Shown in pieces: positions 44,556 to 51,803 of a stretch of 64,000 nt of DNA. Source of the DNA: Thermovorax subterraneus (GTDB taxonomy: Bacteria; Bacillota; Thermosediminibacteria; Thermosediminibacterales; Thermosediminibacteraceae). Each line of letters opens with the position of its first letter. Position 1 is the first letter of the stretch. Below the pieces are notes generated by a model. It searched no databases. It was not told where the DNA came from and saw only the letters and a list, made by a program, of their open reading frames with translations. The stretch is taken from NCBI GenBank assembly GCA_021608145.1, contig JAKIHM010000009.1, positions 1-64,000 of the forward strand, read 5' to 3'. The translations under genes were made by a program, and so were the position numbers.

Positions 44556-45153
44556 ATACTTTTTGGGCCTTGACTTAGGACAAGCCCAGGACTATACCGC
44601 CATAGTGGTGGTGGAACGCAAAGACTTTATGTATGAAGATAAACCGGCGGAATATCACATAAGGCACATTGAGAGGCCAAATCTCGGGATGCCATATCCT
44701 GAAATAGTGGAATTAGTAAAGAGAATGCTCAATACGCCACAGCTAATTAGAAAAACGGCCTTAGTAGTTGACAAAACAGGAGTTGGAGGCCCTGTAGTTG
44801 ATATGTTTAGAAGGGCAGGCTTATGGCCCGTAGCGGTAACTATAACCGCCGGGAACGAGGTAACGATAGACTCGGGAGGCTATAAAGTGCCGAAGCGTGA
44901 CCTAGTGTCCAATTTGCAGGTATTATTTCAGACCGGAAGGCTTAAGGTGGCAGCAGAGCTGAAAGAAGCTCAAATATTAGTCCAGGAGCTTTTAAATTTC
45001 AAAGTCAAGATTAACCTTAAGACGGCCCATGACAGTTACGAGGCCTGGCGTGAAGGTATCCACGATGACCTGGTATTAGCTACCGCTTTGGCTTGCTGGT
45101 ATGCTGAAAGATTTGGCAATAAAAGGATTTTACCAAAACCAAAAGGCTGGTAA
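44548..45153 (+). CDS. Large terminase, nuclease (RNase H-fold) domain
   Basis: 201 aa. YFLGLDLGQAQDYTAIVVVE carries the first catalytic Asp, TALVVDKTGVGGPVVDMFRR the second and HDDLVLATALACW the third, the metal triad of terminase nucleases. It should cut concatemer DNA at packaging. The ATG at 44548 overlaps the stop of the ATPase gene and is preceded by GGAGGTGGCGAG within that gene. The proteins would have to associate to act as one terminase. Confidence 0.88.
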   Translation: MYKYFLGLDLGQAQDYTAIVVVERKDFMYEDKPAEYHIRHIERPNLGMPYPEIVELVKRMLNTPQLIRKTALVVDKTGVGGPVVDMFRRAGLWPVAVTITAGNEVTIDSGGYKVPKRDLVSNLQVLFQTGRLKVAAELKEAQILVQELLNFKVKINLKTAHDSYEAWREGIHDDLVLATALACWYAERFGNKRILPKPKGW

Positions 45154-45234
45154 TTGCATTAAAATTGCATTACATGAATTGTAAAGGCAGGAGATATAAG
45201 CATTTTGGGAATGTTACTAGATAGCCTATCTAGT
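45153..45234. promoter_or_regulatory. Operator region 2: paired ATTGCATTA plus ACTAGA-N7-TCTAGT palindrome
   Basis: Two ATTGCATTA direct repeats 11 bp apart (45153-45161, 45164-45172) are followed by the perfect palindrome ACTAGATAGCCTATCTAGT (45216-45234). The arrangement and spacing copy operator region 1: 63 bp from the first repeat to ACTAGA here, 62 bp there. Further right, TCTCCTCA / TGAGGAGA forms a hairpin with loop AAAT (about 45310-45329). No gene is seen before 45379. Confidence 0.6.
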
Positions 45235-45378
45235 GAAAACTTAAAGAAATTAAGGAGCGGTTGAATTGACTACCCCTTCCTCAAATCTGGGGAATCTCCT
45301 CAAAATTGAGGAGACTGGGGGAGTGCGTTGAAATCACGTCCTTAAGGGATTGAAGATTAACGAAAGGAGGGCCTTCTT

Positions 45379-45468
45379 GTGGAGTTATACCACATACTTT
45401 ACCCCTTAAGCTGGGCTTTGTCGGCAATGGGAGCAATGTTAATGCTGAAATTCTTTTTCTCGAGGTGA
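45379..45468 (+). CDS. Small hydrophobic peptide (29 aa)
   Basis: GTG at 45379 lies 8 nt after AAAGGAGG and encodes MELYHILYPLSWALSAMGAM and nine more residues ending FFFSR before a TGA. The sequence is one membrane-spanning helix. Size and position next to the terminase could fit a holin-like or toxin peptide, but nothing in the sequence proves it. Very strong ribosome site; stop 6 nt before the next start. Confidence 0.5.
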   Translation: MELYHILYPLSWALSAMGAMLMLKFFFSR

Positions 45469-45474
45469 AGCGTA

Positions 45475-45882
45475 TTGATACCTACCCATGTGAGGCGATT
45501 CTGTAAGGACGTGTTAAGGCAGTATCCCCTTATGAAGAAAGAACTTGCCATCCTTGAGGAAGAACGCAAGGAAGTGGCTGGGGATATTCCTTCCTCGTGG
45601 CCTAAAGAAGTGAGGGTAAAGGCAATAGGCGACAGGACGGCCAATCAGGCTTTCCGGTTACTCAGGCTTGAAGAACGCTGGAGACAGGTTAAATTTTACG
45701 TTGAAGCGGTAGAAGATTTATTGGCATACCTTGACGAAGAAAGGCGGAAGCTCGTAGAACTGCACTTCTTTAATGAACTGCCACCGTGGAGAGTGGCTGA
45801 CGAACTCAATATCTGCGAACGGAACTTCTACCGCTTGCAGGCTGAAATACTCGTGTTATTGGCTCATCGTTTAGGGTTGTGA
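45475..45882 (+). CDS. ArpU/RinA-like phage late-gene regulator
   Basis: 135 aa. The C-terminal part is a sigma-70 region-4-like helix-turn-helix (ELHFFNELPPWRVADELNIC, ERNFYRLQAEILVLLAHRLG). The N-terminal 80 residues are helical, with PSSWPKEVRVKAIGDRTANQ. Proteins of this shape activate late and packaging genes in Gram-positive phages and are usually encoded near terS, as here. TTG start after GAGGTG. Confidence 0.75.
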   Translation: MIPTHVRRFCKDVLRQYPLMKKELAILEEERKEVAGDIPSSWPKEVRVKAIGDRTANQAFRLLRLEERWRQVKFYVEAVEDLLAYLDEERRKLVELHFFNELPPWRVADELNICERNFYRLQAEILVLLAHRLGL

Positions 45883-45896
45883 CCGGAATTGAATTC

Positions 45897-45944
45897 CTCT
45901 GCAAGAAATTGCAGTCGCTTATTGGACTGCAAGAATTTGCAGAG
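45897..45944. repeat. Four TGCAA half-sites in an inverted array
   Basis: CTCTGCAA-N4-TTGCAGTC-N8-GACTGCAA-N4-TTGCAGAG is almost perfectly palindromic over 48 bp. Its half-sites share TTGCAG with the paired repeats elsewhere in the element. It lies in the 220-nt gap after the ArpU-like gene, which otherwise contains no gene. It may be a recombination-, packaging- or regulator-binding site. Confidence 0.55.
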
Positions 45945-46102
45945 AATACCCCAAAAACGATAGAGAAATGAGAGAGAAAATAACGCCATCGGGAAACTCG
46001 AGGCCATAGTAACAGGCCCAAAATTGGACTCGTTGAATATAGGGCCTTGCGTTAAAGGCACGAGGCTTTACGATTCAAAAAATAAAACCACCTAGCTGGT
46101 GG

Positions 46103-46264
46103 CTAATCTATGTTGAGAATACGGTTTATTTCCGATTCGGGAATACGCCATAAATCGCCGATTTTAACGGCTTTTATTCGGCCTTCTTTAATCCACTTAT
46201 AAACAGTCCTTATGTTTAACTTTAACTTTTCGGCTACTTCTTGCGGCGTGTAATAGTTTTCCAC
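46103..46264 (-). CDS. Excisionase-family DNA-binding protein
   Basis: 53 aa from GTG 46264, which follows CTTGGAGG at the right spacing. The protein reads ENYYTPQEVAEKLKLNIRTV, YKWIKEGRIKAVKIGDLWRI and PESEINRIL, the complete small winged-helix of excisionases. It lies divergent to the integrase transcription unit, a normal place for Xis. A longer in-frame start exists at 46339 but has no ribosome site. Confidence 0.85.
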   Translation of the reverse strand: MENYYTPQEVAEKLKLNIRTVYKWIKEGRIKAVKIGDLWRIPESEINRILNID

Positions 46265-46295
46265 TGCTTTCACCTCCAAGGGAATGCTTAACACT

Positions 46296-46324
46296 ATATT
46301 ACCATAGGTTGCAATGTTTTTCAA
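46296..46324 (-). promoter_or_regulatory. Promoter for the excisionase-like gene
   Basis: On the minus strand TTGAAA (46324-46319), 17 bp, TAATAT (46301-46296). It lies just left of the rightward integrase promoter, so the two are divergent within about 70 bp. Confidence 0.5.
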
Positions 46325-46339
46325 AACATGCAAAAACAC

Positions 46340-46368
46340 TTGACTAGTGTAATGAAGTGTAATATACT
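46340..46368 (+). promoter_or_regulatory. Promoter for the integrase operon
   Basis: TTGACT (46340-46345), 17 bp, TATACT (46363-46368). GGAGGGAT and the first gene of the unit follow at 46421. Confidence 0.65.
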
Positions 46369-46420
46369 GTAACTAGAGTGAACCAAATTAAACTAAAATA
46401 AACAAAGGAGGGATAAAAAA

Positions 46421-46621
46421 ATGACTGCCCAAACCCCTTACAAAACCCTTCCTATACCCAAAGACCTATACATTCCCATCACTTTCGGCATTTATGAAAC
46501 TATTTTGGGCCTTATAAGGAAAGGCGACCCGAAAGCGAAGGAATTGGTTGAATGGTACAAAGAACACATTGGCTTTTCAGCTAAATGGTTAGAAGAAGAA
46601 CTAAAGATAAAGGAGGCGTAA
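46421..46621 (+). CDS. Small hypothetical element protein (66 aa)
   Basis: Not recognised. MTAQTPYKTLPIPKDLYIPI then FGIYETILGLIRKGDPKAKE and a charged helical end (KWLEEELKIKEA). ATG behind AAAGGAGGG. First gene of the integrase operon; the next gene starts six bases after its stop. Confidence 0.6.
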   Translation: MTAQTPYKTLPIPKDLYIPITFGIYETILGLIRKGDPKAKELVEWYKEHIGFSAKWLEEELKIKEA

Positions 46622-46627
46622 ACCGCA

Positions 46628-46873
46628 ATGTGCAAATTCCTTGTCGATGATAACGATGGAAAGGTTATAGAACTGATAACAGAGATAAAAAAGCGTGGAA
46701 TAAAGCCGTTTTTAACCCCTGGAGACGAAATATCCATGAGCTTTTCGGTAGACAAACCCGAGAACGTAAAACGGTATATTGGGCAAGAAATCGATAGAGA
46801 CACGCTAATTGCAAAGTTAAACCGTGTCCTGGCGGATTATGAAGAATTGCTCGCATTCAGAGGTGGGCGATAA
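46628..46873 (+). CDS. Small hypothetical element protein (81 aa)
   Basis: Not recognised. It has a Lys/Asp-rich alpha/beta pattern (KVIELITEIKKRGIKPFLTP, MSFSVDKPENVKRYIGQEID). AAAGGAGG precedes it inside the end of the previous gene. Its stop is immediately before the integrase ATG, so the three are translated as a chain. It could modulate integration, but there is no direct evidence. Confidence 0.6.
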   Translation: MCKFLVDDNDGKVIELITEIKKRGIKPFLTPGDEISMSFSVDKPENVKRYIGQEIDRDTLIAKLNRVLADYEELLAFRGGR

Positions 46874-48073
46874 ATGGGCAAAAGGCGTGGAAATGGCGAA
46901 GGAACTATATACAGGCGTCCTGACGGAACATGGGCAGGCCAAGTAAGTATCGGTTATGACCCCAAAACCGGCAAGCTGAAACGAAAAACTGTTTATGGGA
47001 AGACCCGGAAAGAAGTGGCCGACAAGCTGGCAAAGATATTGCAGGATATTAACCAAGGCGTCTATATCGAGCCTTCCGAGATGACCTTTGGCGAGTGGCT
47101 GGATAAGTGGCTTGTGAACTACAAAAAGGGCCAGCTAAAACCAAGCACTTACGAAAGCTATGAAATGTTAATCAATGTCCACATAAAACCGGCTTTAGGG
47201 AACATTCCTCTGGCGAAGTTGCAACCCTATATGATTCAATCCTTCTACAACGAGAAGCTGGAAAGCGGCAGAACAGACGGCAAAGGCGGCTTATCCACTC
47301 GAATGGTACGTTACTTTCATGCAGTTATACGCCAGGCCTTACAGCAGGCAGTTAAAGAGGGCCTTGTTGCCCGGAACGTGGCCGATTCTACAAATCCGCC
47401 GACCATACAAAACAAGCAAATGAGGCCCTTAACCGAGGAAGAACTACAGAGATTCTTCGATGTTGCTAGAGATGACCGGCTTTTTGCGGCCTATGTCCTT
47501 GCAGTCACCACCGGCTTAAGGCGTGGAGAGCTTTTAGGCCTTTGTTGGGATTGCGTAGACCTGGAGAAAGGAATAATAACCGTGAAAAGGCAATTATTGG
47601 CCCTCAAAGACGGCCTCTCTCTGGAGGAAACGACCAAAAGCAAGAGTGGAAGGAGGAGCATATACCTTACCGATGACGCCGTGAAAGAGCTTAAAGCTCA
47701 CAGAAAACGGCAGTTGCAAGAAAAGTTAATAATGGGGAAAGCGTATAACGACAACAACCTTGTATTTTGCAAGGAAGATGGAAGCCCTTTAGACCCCCGA
47801 AGTTTTACGAGGCACTTCCAGCGGCTTTTGGAGAAGGCAGGCTTGCCAAAAGTTAGACTGCACGACTTACGCCATACCCATGCAACCCTTTTACTTGCCC
47901 GTGGCGTTCATCCCAAAATAGTGCAGGAAAGATTAGGCCATAGCAGTATAACGATGACCCTTGACCTATACAGTCACTTAATACCCAGCTTGCAGGAAGC
48001 GGCGGCGAAGTCACTTAATGGGCTTTTAGGCAATAAAAAAGGCCCTGCTACAACGCAAGGCGAATTGCAGTAA
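46874..48073 (+). CDS. int: Tyrosine-family site-specific integrase
   Basis: 399 aa. An N-terminal AP2-like arm-binding domain (GTIYRRPDGTWAGQVSIGYD), a core-binding SAM-like domain (MTFGEWLDKWLVNYKKGQLK) and the catalytic domain with the tetrad TTGLRRGELLGL (Arg), HDLRHTHATLLLARG (His-x2-Arg), LGHSSITMTLDLYSHL (His and the nucleophile Tyr). It inserts and excises the element at the tRNA-Lys 3' end, 70 nt to its right. Complete and probably active. Confidence 0.95.
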   Translation: MGKRRGNGEGTIYRRPDGTWAGQVSIGYDPKTGKLKRKTVYGKTRKEVADKLAKILQDINQGVYIEPSEMTFGEWLDKWLVNYKKGQLKPSTYESYEMLINVHIKPALGNIPLAKLQPYMIQSFYNEKLESGRTDGKGGLSTRMVRYFHAVIRQALQQAVKEGLVARNVADSTNPPTIQNKQMRPLTEEELQRFFDVARDDRLFAAYVLAVTTGLRRGELLGLCWDCVDLEKGIITVKRQLLALKDGLSLEETTKSKSGRRSIYLTDDAVKELKAHRKRQLQEKLIMGKAYNDNNLVFCKEDGSPLDPRSFTRHFQRLLEKAGLPKVRLHDLRHTHATLLLARGVHPKIVQERLGHSSITMTLDLYSHLIPSLQEAAAKSLNGLLGNKKGPATTQGELQ

Positions 48074-48083
48074 AATTGCAGTA
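48064..48083. promoter_or_regulatory. Paired ATTGCAGTA repeats next to attR
   Basis: Two ATTGCAGTA units 11 bp apart, straddling the integrase stop and 60 bp from attR. Together with the similar pair near attL (38284-38304), they could be arm-type integrase sites. Confidence 0.55.
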
Positions 48084-48143
48084 CTTTAGGGCAAAAATAG
48101 AGGCTTCGAGGTACTTCCCAAAACCTCGGAAGCCTTGATATTC

Positions 48144-48193
48144 AAATGGTGGGCCATGTAGGCTTCGAACCCACGACACCCTGATTAAGAGTC
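48144..48193. repeat. attR: 50-bp repeat within the tRNA-Lys gene
   Basis: Identical to 38109-38158. Here the repeat completes the functional tRNA-Lys gene, so insertion restores the tRNA. Confidence 0.93.
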
Positions 48194-48222
48194 AGGTGCT
48201 CTACCAGCTGAGCTAATGGCCC
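48147..48222 (-). tRNA. tRNA-Lys (anticodon CTT)
   Basis: 76 nt including encoded CCA. The acceptor GGGCCAT pairs with ATGGCCC, the anticodon arm is CCTGA-CTCTTAA-TCAGG, and GGTTCGAAGCC is the T arm. It is the last of four leftward tRNA genes and the integration target of the 10-kb element. Codon read: AAG. Confidence 0.95.
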
Positions 48223-48233
48223 ACATTAAGCTA

Positions 48234-48320
48234 TGGTGGAGAGAGGTGGATTCGAACCACCGAAGGCGTGCGCCAGCAGATTTACAGTCTGCCCCCTTTG
48301 GCCAGCTCGGGAATCTCTCC
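48234..48320 (-). tRNA. tRNA-Tyr (anticodon GTA)
   Basis: 87 nt with the long variable arm of class II tRNAs and encoded CCA. Anticodon loop ACTGTAAAT. The acceptor GGAGAGA pairs with TCTCTCC. Confidence 0.93.
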
Positions 48321-48328
48321 ACGTTTTA

Positions 48329-48404
48329 TGGAGCCGACGATGGGACTCGAACCCGCAACCTGCTGATTACAAATCAGCCGCTCTGCCAATTGAGCTACGT
48401 CGGC
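48329..48404 (-). tRNA. tRNA-Thr (anticodon TGT)
   Basis: 76 nt with CCA. Acceptor GCCGACG / CGTCGGC, anticodon loop TTTGTAA, T arm GCGGGTTCGAGTCCC. Part of the leftward tRNA operon. Confidence 0.95.
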
Positions 48405-48410
48405 AAAAAT

Positions 48411-48487
48411 TGGTGGGCCCACTAGGACTCGAACCTAGAACCGACCGGTTATGAGCCGGTTGCTCTGACCGGTTGAGCTATGGGCCC
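48411..48487 (-). tRNA. tRNA-Met (anticodon CAT)
   Basis: 77 nt with CCA. Acceptor GGGCCCA / TGGGCCC, anticodon loop CTCATAA. Elongator Met is likeliest. A tRNA-Ile with modified CAT cannot be excluded by sequence alone. First gene of the operon. Confidence 0.88.
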
Positions 48488-48507
48488 TTTCGCTGAACGC
48501 AATTTTA

Positions 48508-48536
48508 AGTATACAATAAAATTGGATTTTCGTCAA
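48508..48536 (-). promoter_or_regulatory. Promoter of the tRNA operon
   Basis: On the minus strand TTGACG (48536-48531), 17 bp, TATACT (48513-48508). It lies 21 nt before the tRNA-Met gene and drives the Met-Thr-Tyr-Lys set. Confidence 0.8.
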
Positions 48537-48654
48537 TATGTTTGCGTTAAAAATTTTTTTGACCAAATTTTAATTCAATTATTTTATTTTATCCCAAATG
48601 AAGGAAAAGGGGAGAGAATTGTAGAAATAATAGATTTGAAGGGAGGGGTTGAAT

Positions 48655-49704
48655 TTGGAATTGAAAGAAACGCTCATGGAACTGTTGTCAGCAGAAATGC
48701 CTTCTGGTTCTGAAGTAAAAACTAATAATTGTTTAGTAGAAATATTCAAAAGGCATTGCGACGATGTAAGAGTGGATAAACTTGGAAATGTTATAGGAAG
48801 AAAAGGGTCTGAAAATGCAAAAGTAAAGATTATGCTGGCAGCGCATATGGATGAAATCGGTTTGATGGTAAAGCAGATTGACGAAAGGGGGTTTATTCGT
48901 TTCTCTTATATAGGAGGTATAGACCACCGAATTCTTCCTGCACAGGAGGTAATAATTCACGGAAGGGAGAAAATTTTAGGGGTAATCGGAAGCAAACCGC
49001 CTCACATCCAGGAACCTGATGAGAGAAATAAAGCTCTTAAATCGGAAGATATGTTTATAGATACGGGCTTATCGGCGGAAAAGGTAAGGCAATTGGTCAG
49101 AATAGGTGACGTGATAACTTTTAAAAGGAAACCCGTAGAATTATTGAATGGATGCTTCGCCGGGAACGCTTTGGATGACAGAGCAGGTCTTGCCGCTATA
49201 ATCTATTGTCTGCAGGAACTTGATAAACTTCAATTTTCCGCAGAAGTTTATGCGGTAGCGACTGTACAGGAAGAGGTTGGGTTAAGAGGAGCAGTGGTGA
49301 GTACCTACCACTTATGTCCCGATATAGGTGTGGCTGTGGATGTGTGCCACGGGAATATGGCTGATGTTTCAGAAGAAGAGACGCAAAAATTGGGTAAAGG
49401 ACCGGCTATAGCCTTAGGACCTAATATCCATCCCAAGCTTTATGAGAGATTGAAAAATATTGCTGAAGATTATAAGATACCATATCAAGTAAATCCCGAA
49501 CCATCGGCAACTGGTACCGATGCGTGGGTCATGCAAATAACTAAAGAAGGCATTCCCACCGCTTTAATTTCAATTCCACTGAGGTACATGCATACGACGG
49601 TAGAAACTCTCTGTCTCGAGGACATAAAACTTAGCGGACGCTTACTGGCGCTTTTCATCTCGTCGTTGGAGGAAAACTTTGTGGAGGGGTTAAGATGTTA
49701 TTGA
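48655..49704 (+). CDS. M42-family metallo-aminopeptidase, copy 1
   Basis: 349 aa. A tetrahedral-type aminopeptidase of the M42 (PepA/TET/FrvX) group, with two metals: AAHMDEIG (His), NALDDRAG (bridging Asp), VQEEVGLRGA (base Glu and ligand Glu), VAVDVCHGN (Asp) and RYMHTTVE (His). It trims N-terminal residues of peptides in the cytosol. First of three tandem paralogs. Start TTG 48655, or TTG 48649 two codons earlier, after AAGGGAGGGG. Confidence 0.9.
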   Translation: MELKETLMELLSAEMPSGSEVKTNNCLVEIFKRHCDDVRVDKLGNVIGRKGSENAKVKIMLAAHMDEIGLMVKQIDERGFIRFSYIGGIDHRILPAQEVIIHGREKILGVIGSKPPHIQEPDERNKALKSEDMFIDTGLSAEKVRQLVRIGDVITFKRKPVELLNGCFAGNALDDRAGLAAIIYCLQELDKLQFSAEVYAVATVQEEVGLRGAVVSTYHLCPDIGVAVDVCHGNMADVSEEETQKLGKGPAIALGPNIHPKLYERLKNIAEDYKIPYQVNPEPSATGTDAWVMQITKEGIPTALISIPLRYMHTTVETLCLEDIKLSGRLLALFISSLEENFVEGLRCY

Positions 49705-50708
49705 AGGAATTGACGGAAGCTTTCGGCGTTTCCGGGGCTGAGCATGAAGTGAGAAATATACTAAAACGAGAGATAGAAAACTGTGCTGAATTCAGAACCG
49801 ATGCACTCGGTAATCTTATTTTTGAAAAACCCGGCAAGGGGAAAAAGCCTAAGGTTATGCTTGCGGCGCATATGGATGAAGTAGGCCTTATGATTACGTC
49901 TATCGGTAAAAATGGCTGGCTTAAGTTTGATACAGTTGGAGGAATAGATGACAGGATTCTGGTATCAAAAACGGTAGTCATTGGTCCTAATAAGGTAAAA
50001 GGAGTCATAGGTGCCAAGGCCATTCACTTACAGGAGCCTAAGGAAAGAGAAATTGCGTTAAAGTCAAAGAATTTGTATATTGATATTGGAGCAAAAGACA
50101 AGGAAGATGCGGAAAAAGTGGTTAAAATAGGTGATTATGCTGTGTTTGATTCAAAATATGAAGTGATGGGTGATCTGATAAAGGCCAAAGCACTGGATGA
50201 TAGAGTAGGATGCTATATAATCACTGAGATACTTAAAAAAAATTATGACTTGACCTTATGCGGTGCTTTTACGGTGCAAGAGGAGATAGGCGCAAGAGGG
50301 GCAACAGTGGCGGCTTATACCTTAGAACCTGATATCGCAATCGTATTGGAAGGCACTTTTGCAGCCGACGTCCCTGACACAAAGGAGGAAGGTTACAGTA
50401 CAACCGTAGGCAGGGGGCCTGCCATTACGTTGATGGATAAAACCTTTATAGCCGATAGAAGGCTTGTAGATAGGGTGCTTCAGGTAGCAGAACAAAACAA
50501 AATAGAATGCCAGTTGAGGAGAACTGCTTTTGGAGGCACGGATGGAGGAAAAATTCACATTGCTAAAGAAGGAATACCGACCATAGTTATTTCTGTGCCA
50601 TGCCGTTATATACATTCACCGGCAAGTTTGACAAGTCTTGGGGATATACAAAATACAATAGCCTTGGTGGACGCCCTTATCAAAGATTTTCAGGAAAGGG
50701 GTATATAA
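49695..50708 (+). CDS. M42-family metallo-aminopeptidase, copy 2
   Basis: 337 aa. Overlaps the end of copy 1 by 10 nt. Ligands: AAHMDEVG, KALDDRVG, TVQEEIGARGA (intact Glu pair), VLEGT (Glu in place of the usual Asp, as in several members) and CRYIHSPAS. Expected to be active. Three unlike copies in a row suggest different peptide preferences or mixed complexes. Confidence 0.9.
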   Translation: MLLKELTEAFGVSGAEHEVRNILKREIENCAEFRTDALGNLIFEKPGKGKKPKVMLAAHMDEVGLMITSIGKNGWLKFDTVGGIDDRILVSKTVVIGPNKVKGVIGAKAIHLQEPKEREIALKSKNLYIDIGAKDKEDAEKVVKIGDYAVFDSKYEVMGDLIKAKALDDRVGCYIITEILKKNYDLTLCGAFTVQEEIGARGATVAAYTLEPDIAIVLEGTFAADVPDTKEEGYSTTVGRGPAITLMDKTFIADRRLVDRVLQVAEQNKIECQLRRTAFGGTDGGKIHIAKEGIPTIVISVPCRYIHSPASLTSLGDIQNTIALVDALIKDFQERGI

Positions 50709-50712
50709 ACTT

Positions 50713-51690
50713 ATGAAAGAATTGGTGAAGAAACTAACGGAAGCCTTTGGTCCATCCGGCGAAGAAAATAAAATTCGTGAGGTTATACTTGACGAAATAA
50801 AGGATTATGCTGATGAAGTCCGGATGGATGTGCTCGGAAATATAATTGCGAGGAAAAAAGGTGCGGGAGAAAAATTGATGTTGGCCGCCCATATGGATGA
50901 GGTCGGCGTTATAGTCACGAACATCGACGATAAAGGGTTTCTGAGGTTTTCAAATATCGGAGGGATTTCGCCGTTTACCCTGATTGGTGAAAGAGTTGTT
51001 TTCGAAAATGGGACTGTAGGTGTTTTTGGAATGGAAAAAATGGACGATATTAAGGATTTGAAGTTCAACAAAATGTTCATCGATATCGGCGCAAGGACGA
51101 AAGAAGAAGCGCAAAAGAAGGTTCGTATTGGTGATAAAGCGGTATATTACAGAAATTGCGATATAATCGGTGATTACGTTACGGCTAAAGCTCTAGATGA
51201 TCGGGCCGGTTGTGCCGTGCTTATAAAAGTCTTGCAGAACGTTAAGTCCCCAAGATTTGATACTTATTTCGTCTTTACAGTTCAAGAAAAGGTAGGCTTG
51301 CGAGGTGCGAAAACTTCGGCTTTTGGGATTGGACCTGATCTTGCCATAGCAGTAGATGTGACAAAGACCGGTGATACTCCCGAGTCGGAAAAAATGGCAG
51401 TAGAGCTCGGCAAGGGGCCGGCGGTGAAAATAATGGATAGGTCGGTAATCTGCCATCCAAAAATAAAAGAGATGCTCATCGATAGCGCTGAAAAAAATAA
51501 TATTCCTTATCAGTTAGAAGTACTAGAAATGGGCGGGACTGATACAGGGGCGATACATCTAACTAAAGACGGCGTGCCGTCCGGCTGCCTTTCTATCCCG
51601 ACGAGATATATTCATACACCATCGGAGATGGCGTCAATTGATGACATGGAAAAAGCAGTAGAGCTGCTGCTCTACGTCCTCGAAAAATGA
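50713..51690 (+). CDS. M42-family peptidase paralog with altered metal site, copy 3
   Basis: 325 aa. The fold and most ligands are kept (AAHMDEVG, KALDDRAG, IAVDVTKTGD, RYIHTPSE), but the key motif reads VQEKVGLRGA. The second Glu of the EE pair, a zinc ligand in this family, is Lys. The codon is AAG with an unbroken frame. The protein may therefore bind metal poorly, have another activity, or serve as a structural or regulatory subunit of the complexes formed by copies 1 and 2. Confidence 0.85.
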   Translation: MKELVKKLTEAFGPSGEENKIREVILDEIKDYADEVRMDVLGNIIARKKGAGEKLMLAAHMDEVGVIVTNIDDKGFLRFSNIGGISPFTLIGERVVFENGTVGVFGMEKMDDIKDLKFNKMFIDIGARTKEEAQKKVRIGDKAVYYRNCDIIGDYVTAKALDDRAGCAVLIKVLQNVKSPRFDTYFVFTVQEKVGLRGAKTSAFGIGPDLAIAVDVTKTGDTPESEKMAVELGKGPAVKIMDRSVICHPKIKEMLIDSAEKNNIPYQLEVLEMGGTDTGAIHLTKDGVPSGCLSIPTRYIHTPSEMASIDDMEKAVELLLYVLEK

Positions 51691-51721
51691 TCCGGGGGTT
51701 GTCCTCCGGATTTTCTTTTTA
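51689..51721 (+). terminator. Terminator after the M42 genes
   Basis: ATCCGGGGG / CCTCCGGAT with loop TTGT and one G-T pair, followed by TTTCTTTTT. Confidence 0.8.
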
Positions 51722-51803
51722 AAAAATAAAAATCTTGCACGATGCCCTTGCGTCTCCCATAAACTTGTAATGATAAGGCAAAAGGAGGCGTAAAGAGTTT
51801 GCC

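Larger units (their letters stand above)
38109..48193. mobile_element. Integrative phage-related element in tRNA-Lys (satellite-like, no capsid genes)
   Basis: About 10 kb between perfect 50-bp direct repeats, with a tyrosine integrase next to the right end. Modules from left: unknown 358-aa protein and Xis-like HTH protein; leftward replication genes (TubC-like small protein, helicase/primase, CHC2 zinc protein); rightward packaging genes (unknown 209-aa protein, small terminase-like, terminase ATPase, terminase nuclease); ArpU-like regulator; excisionase-like gene; two small genes and the integrase. No portal, protease, capsid, tail or lysis gene is found. This set resembles phage satellites, or a prophage reduced to replication and packaging. 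Confidence 0.85.

Noticed and set aside
38109-48193. Complete prophage
   Set aside because: No portal, capsid, tail or lysis gene can be found, and no space is left for them.
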